NCBI RefSeq assembly: GCF_016937615.1
Contig: NZ_JAFHKI010000074.1
Location: forward strand, 1 to 55,729
Direction: 5' to 3'
From: Pseudomonas lactucae
GTDB taxonomy: Bacteria > Pseudomonadota > Gammaproteobacteria > Pseudomonadales > Pseudomonadaceae
DNA: 55,729 nt
Shown here: positions 18,862 through 27,699 of the stretch, piece by piece
Layout: each line of letters starts with the position of its first letter
Position numbering within the stretch: the stretch's first letter is position 1
The notes under the pieces: generated by a model
Seen by the model: only the letters and a program-made list of their open reading frames with translations
Database searches by the model: none
What the model was told of the DNA's origin: nothing
Program-made: the position numbers and the translations under genes

Positions 18862-18876
18862 TGACAAGTTTGTAAT
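18862..18876. promoter_or_regulatory. Copper-box-like site (TGACA-N5-GTAAT)
   Basis: TGACAAGTTTGTAAT begins at 18862. It fits the TGACA-N5-GTAAT pattern reported for pseudomonad CopR sites, and differs by one base from the TGACAA-N2-TTGTCA box of the CusR/PcoR family. It lies upstream of the DUF2790-regulator-kinase operon, as expected for autoregulation. Confidence 0.6.
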
Positions 18877-18976
18877 CATTGGCTGCGCGACGCCCGCGCA
18901 GCGTTTACAAGTCATAAGGTGATCCGTAGATTGCATCGGGCCGATTATTCGTTTCAGCCCACGAGGAAGTCCCGCA

Positions 18977-19654
18977 GTGTCCATCCGAGGATCAGCTGTC
19001 TTTGCCCGCCCTTACCGCGCTTTCCTGTTCGATATGGACGGGACCCTGCTCAACTCCATCGCCGCCGCCGAGCGGGTGTGGAGCATCTGGGCTGAACGCC
19101 ACGGGCTGGATGTGGCGGCGTTCCTGACGACCATTCATGGTGCCCGCGCGATCGATACCATCACGCGCCAAGCCTTGCCCGGCGTCGATCCAAAGGTTGA
19201 GGCACAGTGGATTACCGAGGCTGAAATCCATGATGTGCAAGGCATTGTTGCGATTCCCGGGGCCATCGAGTTCTTGAAGCGCCTGCCCGCTGACCAGTGG
19301 GCGCTGGTCACCTCTGCGCCCAGGGAGCTGGCGCTGCGTCGGCTTGAAGCGGCGGGGATCGAGGCGCCGGCGGCGCTGGTCACCGCTGAAGACGTGACCA
19401 TCGGCAAGCCGGACCCCGCCTGTTATGTGTTGGGGGCCGCGCGTCTGGGGGTGCCGGTGCAGGATTGTCTGGTGTTTGAAGACGCTACGGTGGGCATTCG
19501 GGCCGGGGAGGCGGCGGGGGCGGATGTGATGGTCGTGACGTCGACGCATCTCAAGCCCCTGCTCACCGAGCATCCGTCTATTGACGGTTATGAGGGCGTG
19601 CAGGCCATGCGTGATGCCCAGGGTTTGTTGCGTTTGCAGCAGGTGACAGGCTGA
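18977..19654 (+). CDS. HAD-family sugar/polyol phosphatase
   Basis: This 225-residue HAD hydrolase has motif I FLFDMDGTLL (nucleophile Asp and acid/base Asp), a four-helix cap domain of subclass C1 (about residues 30-95), motif II LVTSAP, motif III Lys in TIGKPDPACY, and motif IV FEDATVGIRAG. The layout resembles small sugar-phosphate phosphatases (2-deoxyglucose-6-phosphate or glycerol-3-phosphate type). GTG 18977 is preceded by GAGGAAG. The substrate cannot be read from the sequence. It stands alone and converges on a small gene that shares the terminator at 19658. Confidence 0.85.
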   Translation: MSIRGSAVFARPYRAFLFDMDGTLLNSIAAAERVWSIWAERHGLDVAAFLTTIHGARAIDTITRQALPGVDPKVEAQWITEAEIHDVQGIVAIPGAIEFLKRLPADQWALVTSAPRELALRRLEAAGIEAPAALVTAEDVTIGKPDPACYVLGAARLGVPVQDCLVFEDATVGIRAGEAAGADVMVVTSTHLKPLLTEHPSIDGYEGVQAMRDAQGLLRLQQVTG

Positions 19655-19657
19655 TAC

Positions 19658-19687
19658 AAAAAAGCCGAACCCGTTACCGGGCCCGGC
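19658..19687 (-). terminator. Intrinsic terminator that contains the last codons of the minus-strand gene
   Basis: Read on the minus strand, a 10-bp stem with two G-U pairs closes a GTAA loop and is followed by six Ts (19663-19658). The stop codon TAA of the small gene at 19674 lies in the loop. Confidence 0.75.
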
Positions 19688-19970
19688 CTATTTCGCAGGT
19701 AGCAGGACCAGGCGGTGCCTGCATTCGATCACTGCGCATGCTCTGGCGTGACAGCACCATCTCCTTGAGGATCTCGTTGGCAAGCCGCGAGATCGCTTCG
19801 GCGCCTCGATAGTGCGCGCGCACGATACCGGTCACGGCGAAGTGATCGGTTTTCGGGCCGCTGAGCACTGCCGAGAGGGTGCCGTCGGTGTGCAATGTGC
19901 AGGTCACCTTGTAGCTGGGCAGGCGTGCCGCCAATTCAGCTTCGATCTGGCTTTTACTGAGGGTATCCAT
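19674..19970 (-). CDS. Small protein of unknown function
   Basis: This 98-residue cytoplasmic-looking protein is not recognised. It has no signal peptide and no membrane span. The middle part alternates charged and hydrophobic residues (PSYKVTCTLHTDGTLSAVLSGPKTDHFAVTGI, in short blocks), suggesting a small beta-sheet fold, then a helix (EAISRLANEILKEMV). ATG 19970 has GAGG about 11 bases upstream and is preferred over an upstream GTG at 20027. The gene ends inside its own terminator hairpin. Confidence 0.6.
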   Translation of the reverse strand: MDTLSKSQIEAELAARLPSYKVTCTLHTDGTLSAVLSGPKTDHFAVTGIVRAHYRGAEAISRLANEILKEMVLSRQSMRSDRMQAPPGPATCEIGRAR

Positions 19971-20060
19971 CGGCTTCAGTACCTCTACTGACTGTGCAAA
20001 CACACTCAAGAATAGGTCCTGCTGCACAGCTGTAAATACCGGCGATCTGACAACGAGTCT

Positions 20061-20318
20061 TCAACCGTCTCTCAGGGATTGCCGCGCATGGCTGCGGCAC
20101 AACCTGCGATGCACCAGCTTGTGGATGGGTCTGAGGCAGAACAGGAACAGATAGCCGCACAGCAGCAATGCCAAGTCCAGCCAGGCATGCGAGCGGGTCA
20201 CGCCTGCGTCTTTCAATACGTGCCACAGCGCATAGTCCAGGCTCAGAACGGCGAGCCCGATCAGTAGAGTGATCATCCATGAACGTTGAAAAAAGGGTTG
20301 TGCGGTGATTGGCCTCAT
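20061..20318 (-). CDS. Small two-span membrane protein of unknown function
   Basis: This 85-residue protein has two hydrophobic segments (MITLLIGLAVLSLDYALWHVL and LDLALLLCGYLFLFCL) and a basic C-terminal tail (HKLVHRRLCRSHARQ), which predicts the tail in the cytoplasm. ATG 20318 is chosen because AGGAG lies eight bases upstream. No family is recognised. It stands alone on the minus strand. Confidence 0.62.
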   Translation of the reverse strand: MRPITAQPFFQRSWMITLLIGLAVLSLDYALWHVLKDAGVTRSHAWLDLALLLCGYLFLFCLRPIHKLVHRRLCRSHARQSLRDG

Positions 20319-20530
20319 CGACGTGCTCCTGAACGCACACGGAGATGGCGGGATGTCCGTCAGTGGATTCGTCTGCGAGTACCGCAACAAGTTCCAGGCA
20401 TGAGGCAGTTTTATCTTGCGGCGGGAGGATCTTGCGGATGAAACCAGGTCACGTAGCGCAGGGACGCAGCGTTCGAAGAGGTTTTCGCCAGCCGTTACAA
20501 TGAACGAAAAGGCTGGCTACTGAGGGCGCT

Positions 20531-20725
20531 TCAAGGCGTCTGGTTTTTGTCCGGCGCCGTCAGGCCCGCCTGGATGCGCTGGTAAATCTCCTCACGATGC
20601 ACGGCAACATCCTTGGGGGCGTTGATGCCGATTCGAACTTGCTGGCCGCTGACGCCCAGGATGGTGATCGTGATGTCATCACCGATGTTTATGCTTTCAC
20701 CGACTTTTCGGGTGAGTATCAGCAT
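20531..20725 (-). CDS. rsmE: CsrA/RsmA-family translational regulator, RsmE type
   Basis: RsmE binds GGA motifs at ribosome sites of target mRNAs and blocks translation; Rsm small RNAs under GacS/GacA titrate it. The 64-residue protein starts [20 protein letters not shown] and carries the RNA-binding [19 protein letters not shown] segment with the key Arg in VHREE. The C-terminal tail [12 protein letters not shown] matches pseudomonad RsmE rather than the 62-residue RsmA. ATG 20725 has AAGGAG seven bases upstream. That AAGGA could itself be an Rsm site, which would allow autoregulation (inference). Confidence 0.93.
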   Translation of the reverse strand: MLILTRKVGESINIGDDITITILGVSGQQVRIGINAPKDVAVHREEIYQRIQAGLTAPDKNQTP

Positions 20726-20972
20726 GGACTTCTCCTTGATTACTTTTAAGGACACATGTTTGGACAGGGCAGGTGTCGGATGTGTGTAGCTTACTGCTAA
20801 GCGCTTCCCTGTGACTGCCTCTTTTAGGACGCATAGAGGCGACATTAATTCCCATGGCGGCATCATACAGGTCTGGGATACATCATTCGCATTGTTTAAG
20901 CCAAGGTTTATGACGGCCAGAATAGACAGCGAATGATAAAGTCGCCTCTTTAATCCTTTAAGGAGCAGGGCA

Positions 20973-21353
20973 GTGCGTAAAGTAGCGATGGCAATGGCGG
21001 TGTTGGCATTGGCCGGTTGTGGTGAAGGCAAACCTGTCGACGCTCCGAAGACCAAGCCTGCCACGACCGAAAGCCAGCCCCAAACCGGCGCGATTGCCGC
21101 TCGGGAGTGGGACCTGCGGGTAGGGCCGCCAGACCATAAGCTTCAGGCGATCACCGACCTGACCGCCTGGCTGCTGGAGCATGGTTTCAATTTTTACATC
21201 GTGAAGGTCGACGGCAAGGACGAAGTGTTGTTGGGCCCATTCGCAACCAGGGCCGAGGCCGAGGCCAAGCAGACGCTGCTCAACGAAAAAATGGCCCGTG
21301 CCAAGAAGAACGACACCGTGTCTGAAATCATCGAGCACAAGTCCTCGCAGTAA
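20973..21353 (+). CDS. SPOR-domain lipoprotein
   Basis: This 126-residue protein starts at GTG 20973, with AGGAG seven bases upstream. A lipobox (LALAGC, Cys16) predicts membrane anchoring through a lipidated Cys. A short linker leads to a compact SPOR-like domain (about residues 46-115, [22 protein letters not shown] to [15 protein letters not shown]). SPOR domains bind peptidoglycan, so a cell-wall role is likely. It is divergent from rsmE and convergent with the endonuclease gene. Confidence 0.8.
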   Translation: MRKVAMAMAVLALAGCGEGKPVDAPKTKPATTESQPQTGAIAAREWDLRVGPPDHKLQAITDLTAWLLEHGFNFYIVKVDGKDEVLLGPFATRAEAEAKQTLLNEKMARAKKNDTVSEIIEHKSSQ

Positions 21354-21384
21354 CAGGCCCTTTGGGCGGCAGTGCCGCCCCTGT

Positions 21385-22074
21385 TCAACCGCAGGCTTTG
21401 AGGTTTACCGGGCCGACAAACTCATTGCCGCGCCCCATCACACAGGCCACGGTCTGGTTGCGCTGGCGCTCCCAGGGTTGCACCGGGTAGGTCTTGTTCC
21501 AGGCTTCGTACAGCTGGCGGTCCTGTTTCGACAGGCGCAACCCGTACTGCTTGCTCATGTAGAAATACGTACGCGCGATCATTCCGCGAATCGAAGGGCG
21601 CGGCATCACCTTCTTGGCCTTGAAGTCCACTTGGGTCAGGCATGAGCCGTACTGACCGGTTTGCACTGGCAGCCAGCCAAAACTGAAATTGTTGCGGTCG
21701 CCATTGACCTCGCCGATGCTCGGCACCAGGTTGTGCAAGTCGGCTTCGGCGCGCTTGAACACGTCGTCATGGCGTGTGCAGTTCTTGCGCCCGCCGTTCT
21801 GCCAGCACTGACGCTGATGGCCGATCTGCCAGGCCGGCACGATGTGTTCCCATTCGATACGTGCCGCGCGGTTGGCGTTTTTACGGGGAATGTAGCCACA
21901 GGCCTTGAGGTCCACGCGGTTGCCGGTGTATTTGCAGCCGCAATAGAACTCCGTGGATTGTGGCGCGTAGAGTTTCCAGGCGATTTTCTTGGCTTCGGTG
22001 AACGTTCGAGGCGCCTGGGCGTAGGCGCTGAAGGCAAAAAACAGGCAACACAATGCAATAAAACGCGCATTCAT
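21385..22074 (-). CDS. endA: Exported endonuclease I family DNase
   Basis: This 229-residue EndA/Dns-type nuclease has a signal peptide (RFIALCCLFFAFSAYAQ, about residues 4-20), so it acts in the periplasm or outside the cell. The beta-beta-alpha metal active site is seen in RIEWEHIVPAW (catalytic His) and DLHNLVPSIGEVNGDRNNFSF. It has many Cys, as expected for an oxidised exported enzyme. ATG 22074 follows the DUF1654 stop by only four bases, so the nuclease is the second gene of that operon and would share its LexA-box promoter. Confidence 0.9.
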   Translation of the reverse strand: MNARFIALCCLFFAFSAYAQAPRTFTEAKKIAWKLYAPQSTEFYCGCKYTGNRVDLKACGYIPRKNANRAARIEWEHIVPAWQIGHQRQCWQNGGRKNCTRHDDVFKRAEADLHNLVPSIGEVNGDRNNFSFGWLPVQTGQYGSCLTQVDFKAKKVMPRPSIRGMIARTYFYMSKQYGLRLSKQDRQLYEAWNKTYPVQPWERQRNQTVACVMGRGNEFVGPVNLKACG

Positions 22075-22078
22075 TGAG

Positions 22079-22330
22079 TCAATCTTCCTTCGGCACAACC
22101 CAGAAAATCTGCACACCGCCATCGTCCCGATAGGCAAGGGTGACGTTGTCGTTCTCCGCGATTTCCTCCAGCAAGCGCTGCCACTCATCCTCGGGCTCGT
22201 CCGGCAATCGGAAGATCAGGGCGGCTTTGGCTTTTTGAGCGTTGGTGGAATTGATGATTTTTTGCACGCGAATGGCCAAGCGTTCGTAGGCATCGGGCGA
22301 GGTTGGCGCTGCGGAAGAGGACTTTGTCAC
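22079..22330 (-). CDS. DUF1654 protein under an apparent LexA box
   Basis: This 83-residue protein of the mainly pseudomonad DUF1654 family is small and acidic. Its conserved core is YERLAIRVQKIINS, then ALIFRLPDEPEDEWQRLLEEI, and the ending VTLAYRDDGGVQIFWVVPKED. No enzyme motif is known. GTG 22330 is chosen over an upstream ATG (22360) because AAGGA lies just before it and the upstream start would overlap the operator. It precedes the secreted endonuclease gene by four bases. The SOS-type site at 22349 implies induction by DNA damage. Confidence 0.85.
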   Translation of the reverse strand: MTKSSSAAPTSPDAYERLAIRVQKIINSTNAQKAKAALIFRLPDEPEDEWQRLLEEIAENDNVTLAYRDDGGVQIFWVVPKED

Positions 22331-22348
22331 GGAGTATTCCTTGATAAG

Positions 22349-22389
22349 CTGTACGCACATACAGTATTTAACTGTAAGTGATTTCGCAA
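22349..22389 (-). promoter_or_regulatory. LexA box overlapping the DUF1654-endA promoter
   Basis: CTGTATGTGCGTACAG (minus strand, 22364-22349) is CTG-N10-CAG, the LexA pattern, and on the upstream side continues as TA before CTG as in the full consensus. It overlaps a -10 TACTGT (22366-22361). A TTGCGA -35 (22389-22384) lies exactly 17 bases upstream. The coding start is 18 bases downstream of the box. Confidence 0.75.
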
Positions 22390-22470
22390 CTACTTAAATT
22401 TCAAGAAGTTCGTCTGACAGCTAATCGGGAGTTTTGGTGTAAGGCGGGAGTGTTATCGAAGCGAGCGCAA

Positions 22471-22500
22471 TGGGGTGAGGGCGTTCGTTCCCTCACCCCA
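22471..22500. other. Perfect 11-bp hairpin between ansB and the DUF1654 promoter
   Basis: TGGGGTGAGGG (22471-22481) and CCCTCACCCCA (22490-22500) pair around an 8-base loop. It lies just after the ansB stop. Neither side has a T-run, so it is either a weak terminator or an mRNA 3'-end stabiliser. Confidence 0.6.
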
Positions 22501-22518
22501 ACCGGGGTCAGTCAGGCA

Positions 22519-23646
<1,128 letters not shown>

Positions 23647-23695
23647 TCATCTAGAACACCCGGGCGATTCTGAGCGCCACGAGCGCAGGGTTAGG

Positions 23696-23711
23696 AGCAG
23701 AATCCGTACCA
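23696..23711 (-). promoter_or_regulatory. Sigma54 (-24/-12) promoter of ansB
   Basis: The minus strand reads TGGTACGGATTCTGCT. This matches TGGYACG-N4-YTGCW with GG and GC exactly 10 bases apart. It lies 89 bases before the ansB start codon. Confidence 0.7.
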
Positions 23712-23827
23712 GGCCGAAGAGGTTTGTAAGTTTAAATTAAGCTATTGATTTATAAGATTTTATGCTGGGTATTGTATGTATCGTCCCCAGCGCTTGTCCG
23801 GCTTTCCGAACAACCGGTGGGATTGTG

Positions 23828-23841
23828 TTCGGTTGCCCGAA
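23828..23841. promoter_or_regulatory. AauR-like binding site upstream of ansB
   Basis: TTCGG and CCGAA are separated by TTGC, giving TTCGG-N4-CCGAA. This is the inverted repeat reported for the acidic-amino-acid response regulator AauR in P. putida. It lies about 120-130 bases upstream of the sigma54 promoter, a usual enhancer distance. The rest of the 545-base gap between ansB and rbsB holds the rbs promoter; no gene is seen there. Confidence 0.6.
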
Positions 23842-23975
23842 AAGTCTGATGGAAAAGTCCTGGGTTAAACGTCGAGGTCTGTCGTTGCGGACAATCGCAT
23901 CGCGGGGTAGGAGAGAGGATGGCGGCCAGGTGGGGCGAGAGAAGGGTGCCGTGCGTGAAAGGTTGTTTTCTCCCG

Positions 23976-24004
23976 TTGACAAAACTCGACAAGGTTCGCA
24001 TAGT
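23976..24004 (+). promoter_or_regulatory. Promoter of the rbs operon
   Basis: TTGACA (23976-23981) and CATAGT (23999-24004) are spaced by 17 bases. The operator at 24013 would cover the transcription start. Confidence 0.7.
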
Positions 24005-24012
24005 TCGATCAA

Positions 24013-24026
24013 CGCAAACGTTTGCG
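24013..24026. promoter_or_regulatory. RbsR (LacI-type) operator
   Basis: CGCAAACGTTTGCG is a perfect 14-base palindrome with the central CG and AAACG half-sites typical of LacI-family operators. It sits just downstream of the -10 of the rbs promoter. rbsR is in the same operon. Confidence 0.8.
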
Positions 24027-24152
24027 AGATGTTTCACGCAGGGCTCCCCGAGTCGGCGTGAACGCTCGTATCAGCCCCCCGGGTGGGCGGGCCGCCGAAG
24101 CGTTCTTCGGTGCAGGCGTTGCTCACAATAATCATAAGATCGGAGTACACCC

Positions 24153-25112
24153 ATGAAGCTGCCATTTGCAGGACGTCTTCTTGCTGTCGCTGTGCTTGCT
24201 GCCGCATCCGCCGCTCTACCCCTGTCCTCTGCATTCGCTGATGACGCCGCCGCCAAACCCAAGGTCGGCCTGGTGATGAAGTCCCTTGCCAACGAATTTT
24301 TCGTGACCATGCAAGAGGGCGCCAAGGACTACCAGAAATCTCACGCCGCTGACTTCGACATGATCACCAACGGCATCAAGAACGAAACCGACACCAGCGC
24401 ACAAATCGACATCGTCAACCAGATGATCCTGTCCAAGGTCAATGCCATCGTGATCGCACCCGCCGATTCCAAGGCACTGGTCACCGTGCTGAAGAAAGCC
24501 GCCGACGCCGGTATCAAGGTGGTCAACATCGACAACCGCCTGGATCCGGACGTGCTCAAAAGCAAAAAACTCGATATCCCGTTTGTGGGCCCGGACAACC
24601 GCAAAGGCGCCAAGCTGGTGGGTGACTATCTGGCCAAGCAACTGGCGGCGGGCGACAAGGTCGGCATCATCGAAGGCGTACCTACCACCACCAACGCCCA
24701 ACAGCGCACCGCAGGCTTCAAGGATGCGATGGACGCTGCCGGCATGAAGATCGTGTCCACCCAATCCGGTAACTGGGAAATCGACCAGGGCCAGAAAGTC
24801 GCGTCGGCCATGCTCAGCGAATACCCGGATCTCAAGGCGCTGTTGGCCGGTAACGACAACATGGCCCTGGGCGCCGTCTCCGCCGTTCGTGCAGCCGGCA
24901 AGGCTGGCAAAGTGCTGGTCGTGGGCTACGACAATATCGAAGCCATCAAGCCAATGCTGAAGGATGGTCGCGTACTGGCCACCGCCGACCAGGCCGCTGC
25001 GCAACAAGCCGTGTTCGGTATCCAGAACGCGCTCAAGCTGGTCAAGGGTGAGAAAGTCGATGCCACCGACGGCGTGATCGAAACCCCGGTCGAACTCGTC
25101 ATCAAGCAGTAA
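24153..25112 (+). CDS. rbsB: Ribose ABC transporter, periplasmic binding protein
   Basis: RbsB captures ribose in the periplasm and delivers it to RbsC. The 319-residue protein has a signal peptide (about residues 1-29, ending SAFADDA) and a two-lobed type I periplasmic-binding fold, with KVGLVMKSLANEFFVTMQEG at the start, VVNIDNRLDP, the hinge GVPTTTNAQQRTAGF, ALLAGNDNMALGA and VVGYDNIEAIKPMLKDG. It is the first gene of rbsBACRKD plus a nucleoside hydrolase. ATG 24153 follows CGGAG. The 5' leader from the mapped promoter is about 140 bases. Confidence 0.93.
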   Translation: MKLPFAGRLLAVAVLAAASAALPLSSAFADDAAAKPKVGLVMKSLANEFFVTMQEGAKDYQKSHAADFDMITNGIKNETDTSAQIDIVNQMILSKVNAIVIAPADSKALVTVLKKAADAGIKVVNIDNRLDPDVLKSKKLDIPFVGPDNRKGAKLVGDYLAKQLAAGDKVGIIEGVPTTTNAQQRTAGFKDAMDAAGMKIVSTQSGNWEIDQGQKVASAMLSEYPDLKALLAGNDNMALGAVSAVRAAGKAGKVLVVGYDNIEAIKPMLKDGRVLATADQAAAQQAVFGIQNALKLVKGEKVDATDGVIETPVELVIKQ

Positions 25113-25169
25113 TTCTCGCGGTACCCAACAGCGTCCGCTCGCCCTGGGCGGACGCCTGGAGATTTTCCT

Positions 25170-26722
25170 ATGTCATCTTCCGCCCCGAACGCTGTCCTCT
25201 CGGTCAGCGGTATCGGTAAGACCTATGCCCAACCGGTTCTGTCCGACATCACCCTCACACTCAACCGTGGGGAGGTGCTGGCGCTGACCGGTGAAAACGG
25301 CGCAGGCAAAAGTACCTTGTCGAAGATCATCGGCGGGCTGGTCGTGCCGACCACCGGGCACATGCAATTCAATGGTCAGGATTACCGTCCCGCCAGCCGC
25401 ACCCAGGCTGAAGAGCTCGGCGTGCGCATGGTCATGCAGGAACTCAACCTGCTGCCGACATTGACCGTGGCTGAAAACCTGTTCCTGCATAACCTGCCCA
25501 GTCGCGCTGGCTGGATCAGTCGCAAGCAACTGCGCAAGGCCGCCATTGAGGCCATGGCCCAGGTCGGCCTGGATGCCATCGACCCGGATACCCTGGTCGG
25601 CAGCCTGGGCATTGGTCACCAGCAAATGGTCGAGATCGCCCGCAACCTGATCGGCGACTGCCATGTGCTGATCCTCGACGAACCCACGGCCATGCTCACG
25701 GCCCGTGAAGTCGAGATGTTGTTCGAGCAAATCACCCGCCTGCAGGCCCGCGGCGTGGCGATCATTTACATTTCACACCGGCTCGAAGAATTGGCGCGTG
25801 TTGCGCAACGCATTGCGGTACTGCGTGACGGCAAGCTGGTCTGTGTCGAGCCGATGGCCAATTACAACAGCGAGCAACTGGTGACCTTGATGGTCGGCCG
25901 CGAATTGGGCGAACACATCGACCTGGCCCCCGAACCATCGGTGGCCCGGCCTTGACGGTCAAAGGCCTGACCCGCTCGGACAAGGTTTGCGACGTTTCCT
26001 TTGAAGTGCGTGCCGGCGAGATCTATGGCATTTCCGGACTGATTGGCGCCGGCCGTACCGAATTGCTGCGCCTGATCTTCGGCGCCGACCAGGCCGACAG
26101 CGGCACTGTCGCCCTGGGCTCGCCGGCGCAGGTGGTGAGCATCCGCTCGCCGGTCGACGCGGTGGGCCATGGCATCGCCCTGATCACCGAAGACCGCAAA
26201 GGCGAAGGTTTACTGCTGACCCAATCCATCAGCGCGAATATCGCGCTGGGCAACATGCCGGACATTTCCGCTGGCGGCATCGTCAACCGCCGCGACGAAA
26301 CCGCGCTGGCCAAGCGCCAGGTCGACGCCATGCGCATCCGCAGTTCCAGCCCGGCGCAGTTGGTGTCCGAGCTGTCGGGCGGTAACCAGCAGAAAGTCGT
26401 GATCGGCCGCTGGCTGGAGCGCGACTGCCAGGTGATGCTGTTCGATGAGCCGACGCGTGGTATCGACGTCGGTGCCAAGTTCGACATTTATGCCTTGCTC
26501 GGTGAACTGACCCGCCAGGGCAAAGCGTTGGTGGTGGTGTCCAGCGACCTGCGCGAGCTCATGCTGATCTGCGATCGCATCGGTGTGCTGTCTGCCGGTC
26601 GCTTGATCGACACCTTCGAGCGCGACAGCTGGACCCAGGACGAATTGCTCGCCGCCGCGTTTGCCGGCTATCAGAAACGTGATGCGCTGCTCAACGATGC
26701 CGCGCCTAGGAATACCCCATGA
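25170..26722 (+). pseudogene. rbsA: Ribose ABC transporter ATPase RbsA, split by a one-base frameshift
   Basis: RbsA is a tandem ATPase of about 515 residues that drives ribose uptake. The first half (25170-25955) holds Walker A GENGAGKST, the signature-like GIGHQQMVEIAR and Walker B VLILDEPTA. It then ends at TGA 25953-25955 after PSVARP. The second half continues from TTG 25952 in another frame with LTVKGLTRSD, the degenerate site GLIGAGRTELL, the signature LSGGNQQKV and LFDEPTRGID. Only one missing base near 25950 separates the halves, exactly in the interdomain linker. Either the sequence is wrong here or the protein is made as two coupled halves (the frames overlap in TTGA). Symbol and family are firm. 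Confidence 0.9.
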
Positions 26723-27696
26723 AAACCACAACTTCCCCCGGTAAAACTGGCGGCAACTTCTACGGCCTGGGCACCTATCTGGGCCTGGCGGGCGCGTTGC
26801 TGGCGATGATCGCGCTGTTCTCGGTGCTCAGCGACCACTTCCTGTCCTACGATACATTCAGCACCCTGGCCAACCAGATTCCGGACTTGATGGTGCTGGC
26901 GGTCGGCATGACCTTCATCCTGATCATCGGCGGCATCGACCTGTCGGTGGGCTCGGTGCTGGCGTTGGCGGCATCGGCGGTCAGTGTGGCGATCCTGAGC
27001 TGGGGCTGGAGCGTGTTGCCTGCCGCCGTGCTCGGCATGGGCTGTGCGGCATTGGCCGGTACCCTGACCGGTTCGATCACTGTGGCCTGGCGCATCCCTT
27101 CGTTTATAGTGTCCCTGGGCGTGCTGGAAATGGCCCGTGGCGTGGCGTACCAGATGACCGGTTCGCGCACGGCCTATATCGGTGATTCGTTCGCCTGGCT
27201 GTCCAACCCGATTGCGTTCGGTATTTCGCCATCCTTTATCATCGCGTTACTGGTGATCATCGCTGCGCAGTTGGTGCTGACGCGTACGGTATTCGGTCGC
27301 TACCTGATCGGCATCGGCACCAATGAGGAAGCCGTGCGCCTGGCCGGTATCAATCCCAAGCCTTATAAGATCCTGGTATTCAGCCTCATGGGCCTGCTCG
27401 CGGGTGTGGCGGCGTTGTTCCAGATCTCGCGACTCGAAGCGGCGGACCCGAACGCCGGCTCCGGCCTGGAGTTGCAAGTGATCGCCGCGGTGGTGATCGG
27501 CGGCACCAGTTTGATGGGCGGGCGTGGCTCGGTGATCAGTACGTTCTTCGGTGTGTTGATTATTTCGGTATTGGCCGCGGGCCTGGCGCAAATCGGTGCC
27601 ACGGAGCCGACCAAACGCATCATCACCGGTGCGGTGATCGTGATTGCCGTGGTCCTCGATACCTACCGCAGCCAGCGCGCCAGTCGGCGGGGCTGA
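26719..27696 (+). CDS. rbsC: Ribose ABC transporter permease
   Basis: RbsC forms the membrane channel of the ribose importer. The 325-residue protein has about ten hydrophobic spans. It shows the family motifs GGIDLSVGSVLALAA near the start and LEAADPNAGSGLELQVIAAVVIGG in the cytoplasmic coupling region, followed by TSLMGGRGSV. Its ATG overlaps the rbsA stop by 4 bases. It is followed after 3 bases by rbsR. Confidence 0.94.
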   Translation: MKTTTSPGKTGGNFYGLGTYLGLAGALLAMIALFSVLSDHFLSYDTFSTLANQIPDLMVLAVGMTFILIIGGIDLSVGSVLALAASAVSVAILSWGWSVLPAAVLGMGCAALAGTLTGSITVAWRIPSFIVSLGVLEMARGVAYQMTGSRTAYIGDSFAWLSNPIAFGISPSFIIALLVIIAAQLVLTRTVFGRYLIGIGTNEEAVRLAGINPKPYKILVFSLMGLLAGVAALFQISRLEAADPNAGSGLELQVIAAVVIGGTSLMGGRGSVISTFFGVLIISVLAAGLAQIGATEPTKRIITGAVIVIAVVLDTYRSQRASRRG

Positions 27697-27699
27697 GCC

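Noticed and set aside
20391..20530. Rsm-type small RNA next to rsmE
   Set aside because: A few GGA motifs are present but no series of GGA hairpins and no clear promoter-terminator pair.
22471..22500. Intrinsic terminator of ansB
   Set aside because: The 11-bp stem is perfect but no T-run follows on either strand; listed only as a hairpin.
23762..24061. 99-codon open frame in the ansB-rbsB gap
   Set aside because: It covers the AauR-like site and the rbs promoter and operator, and its product has no features.
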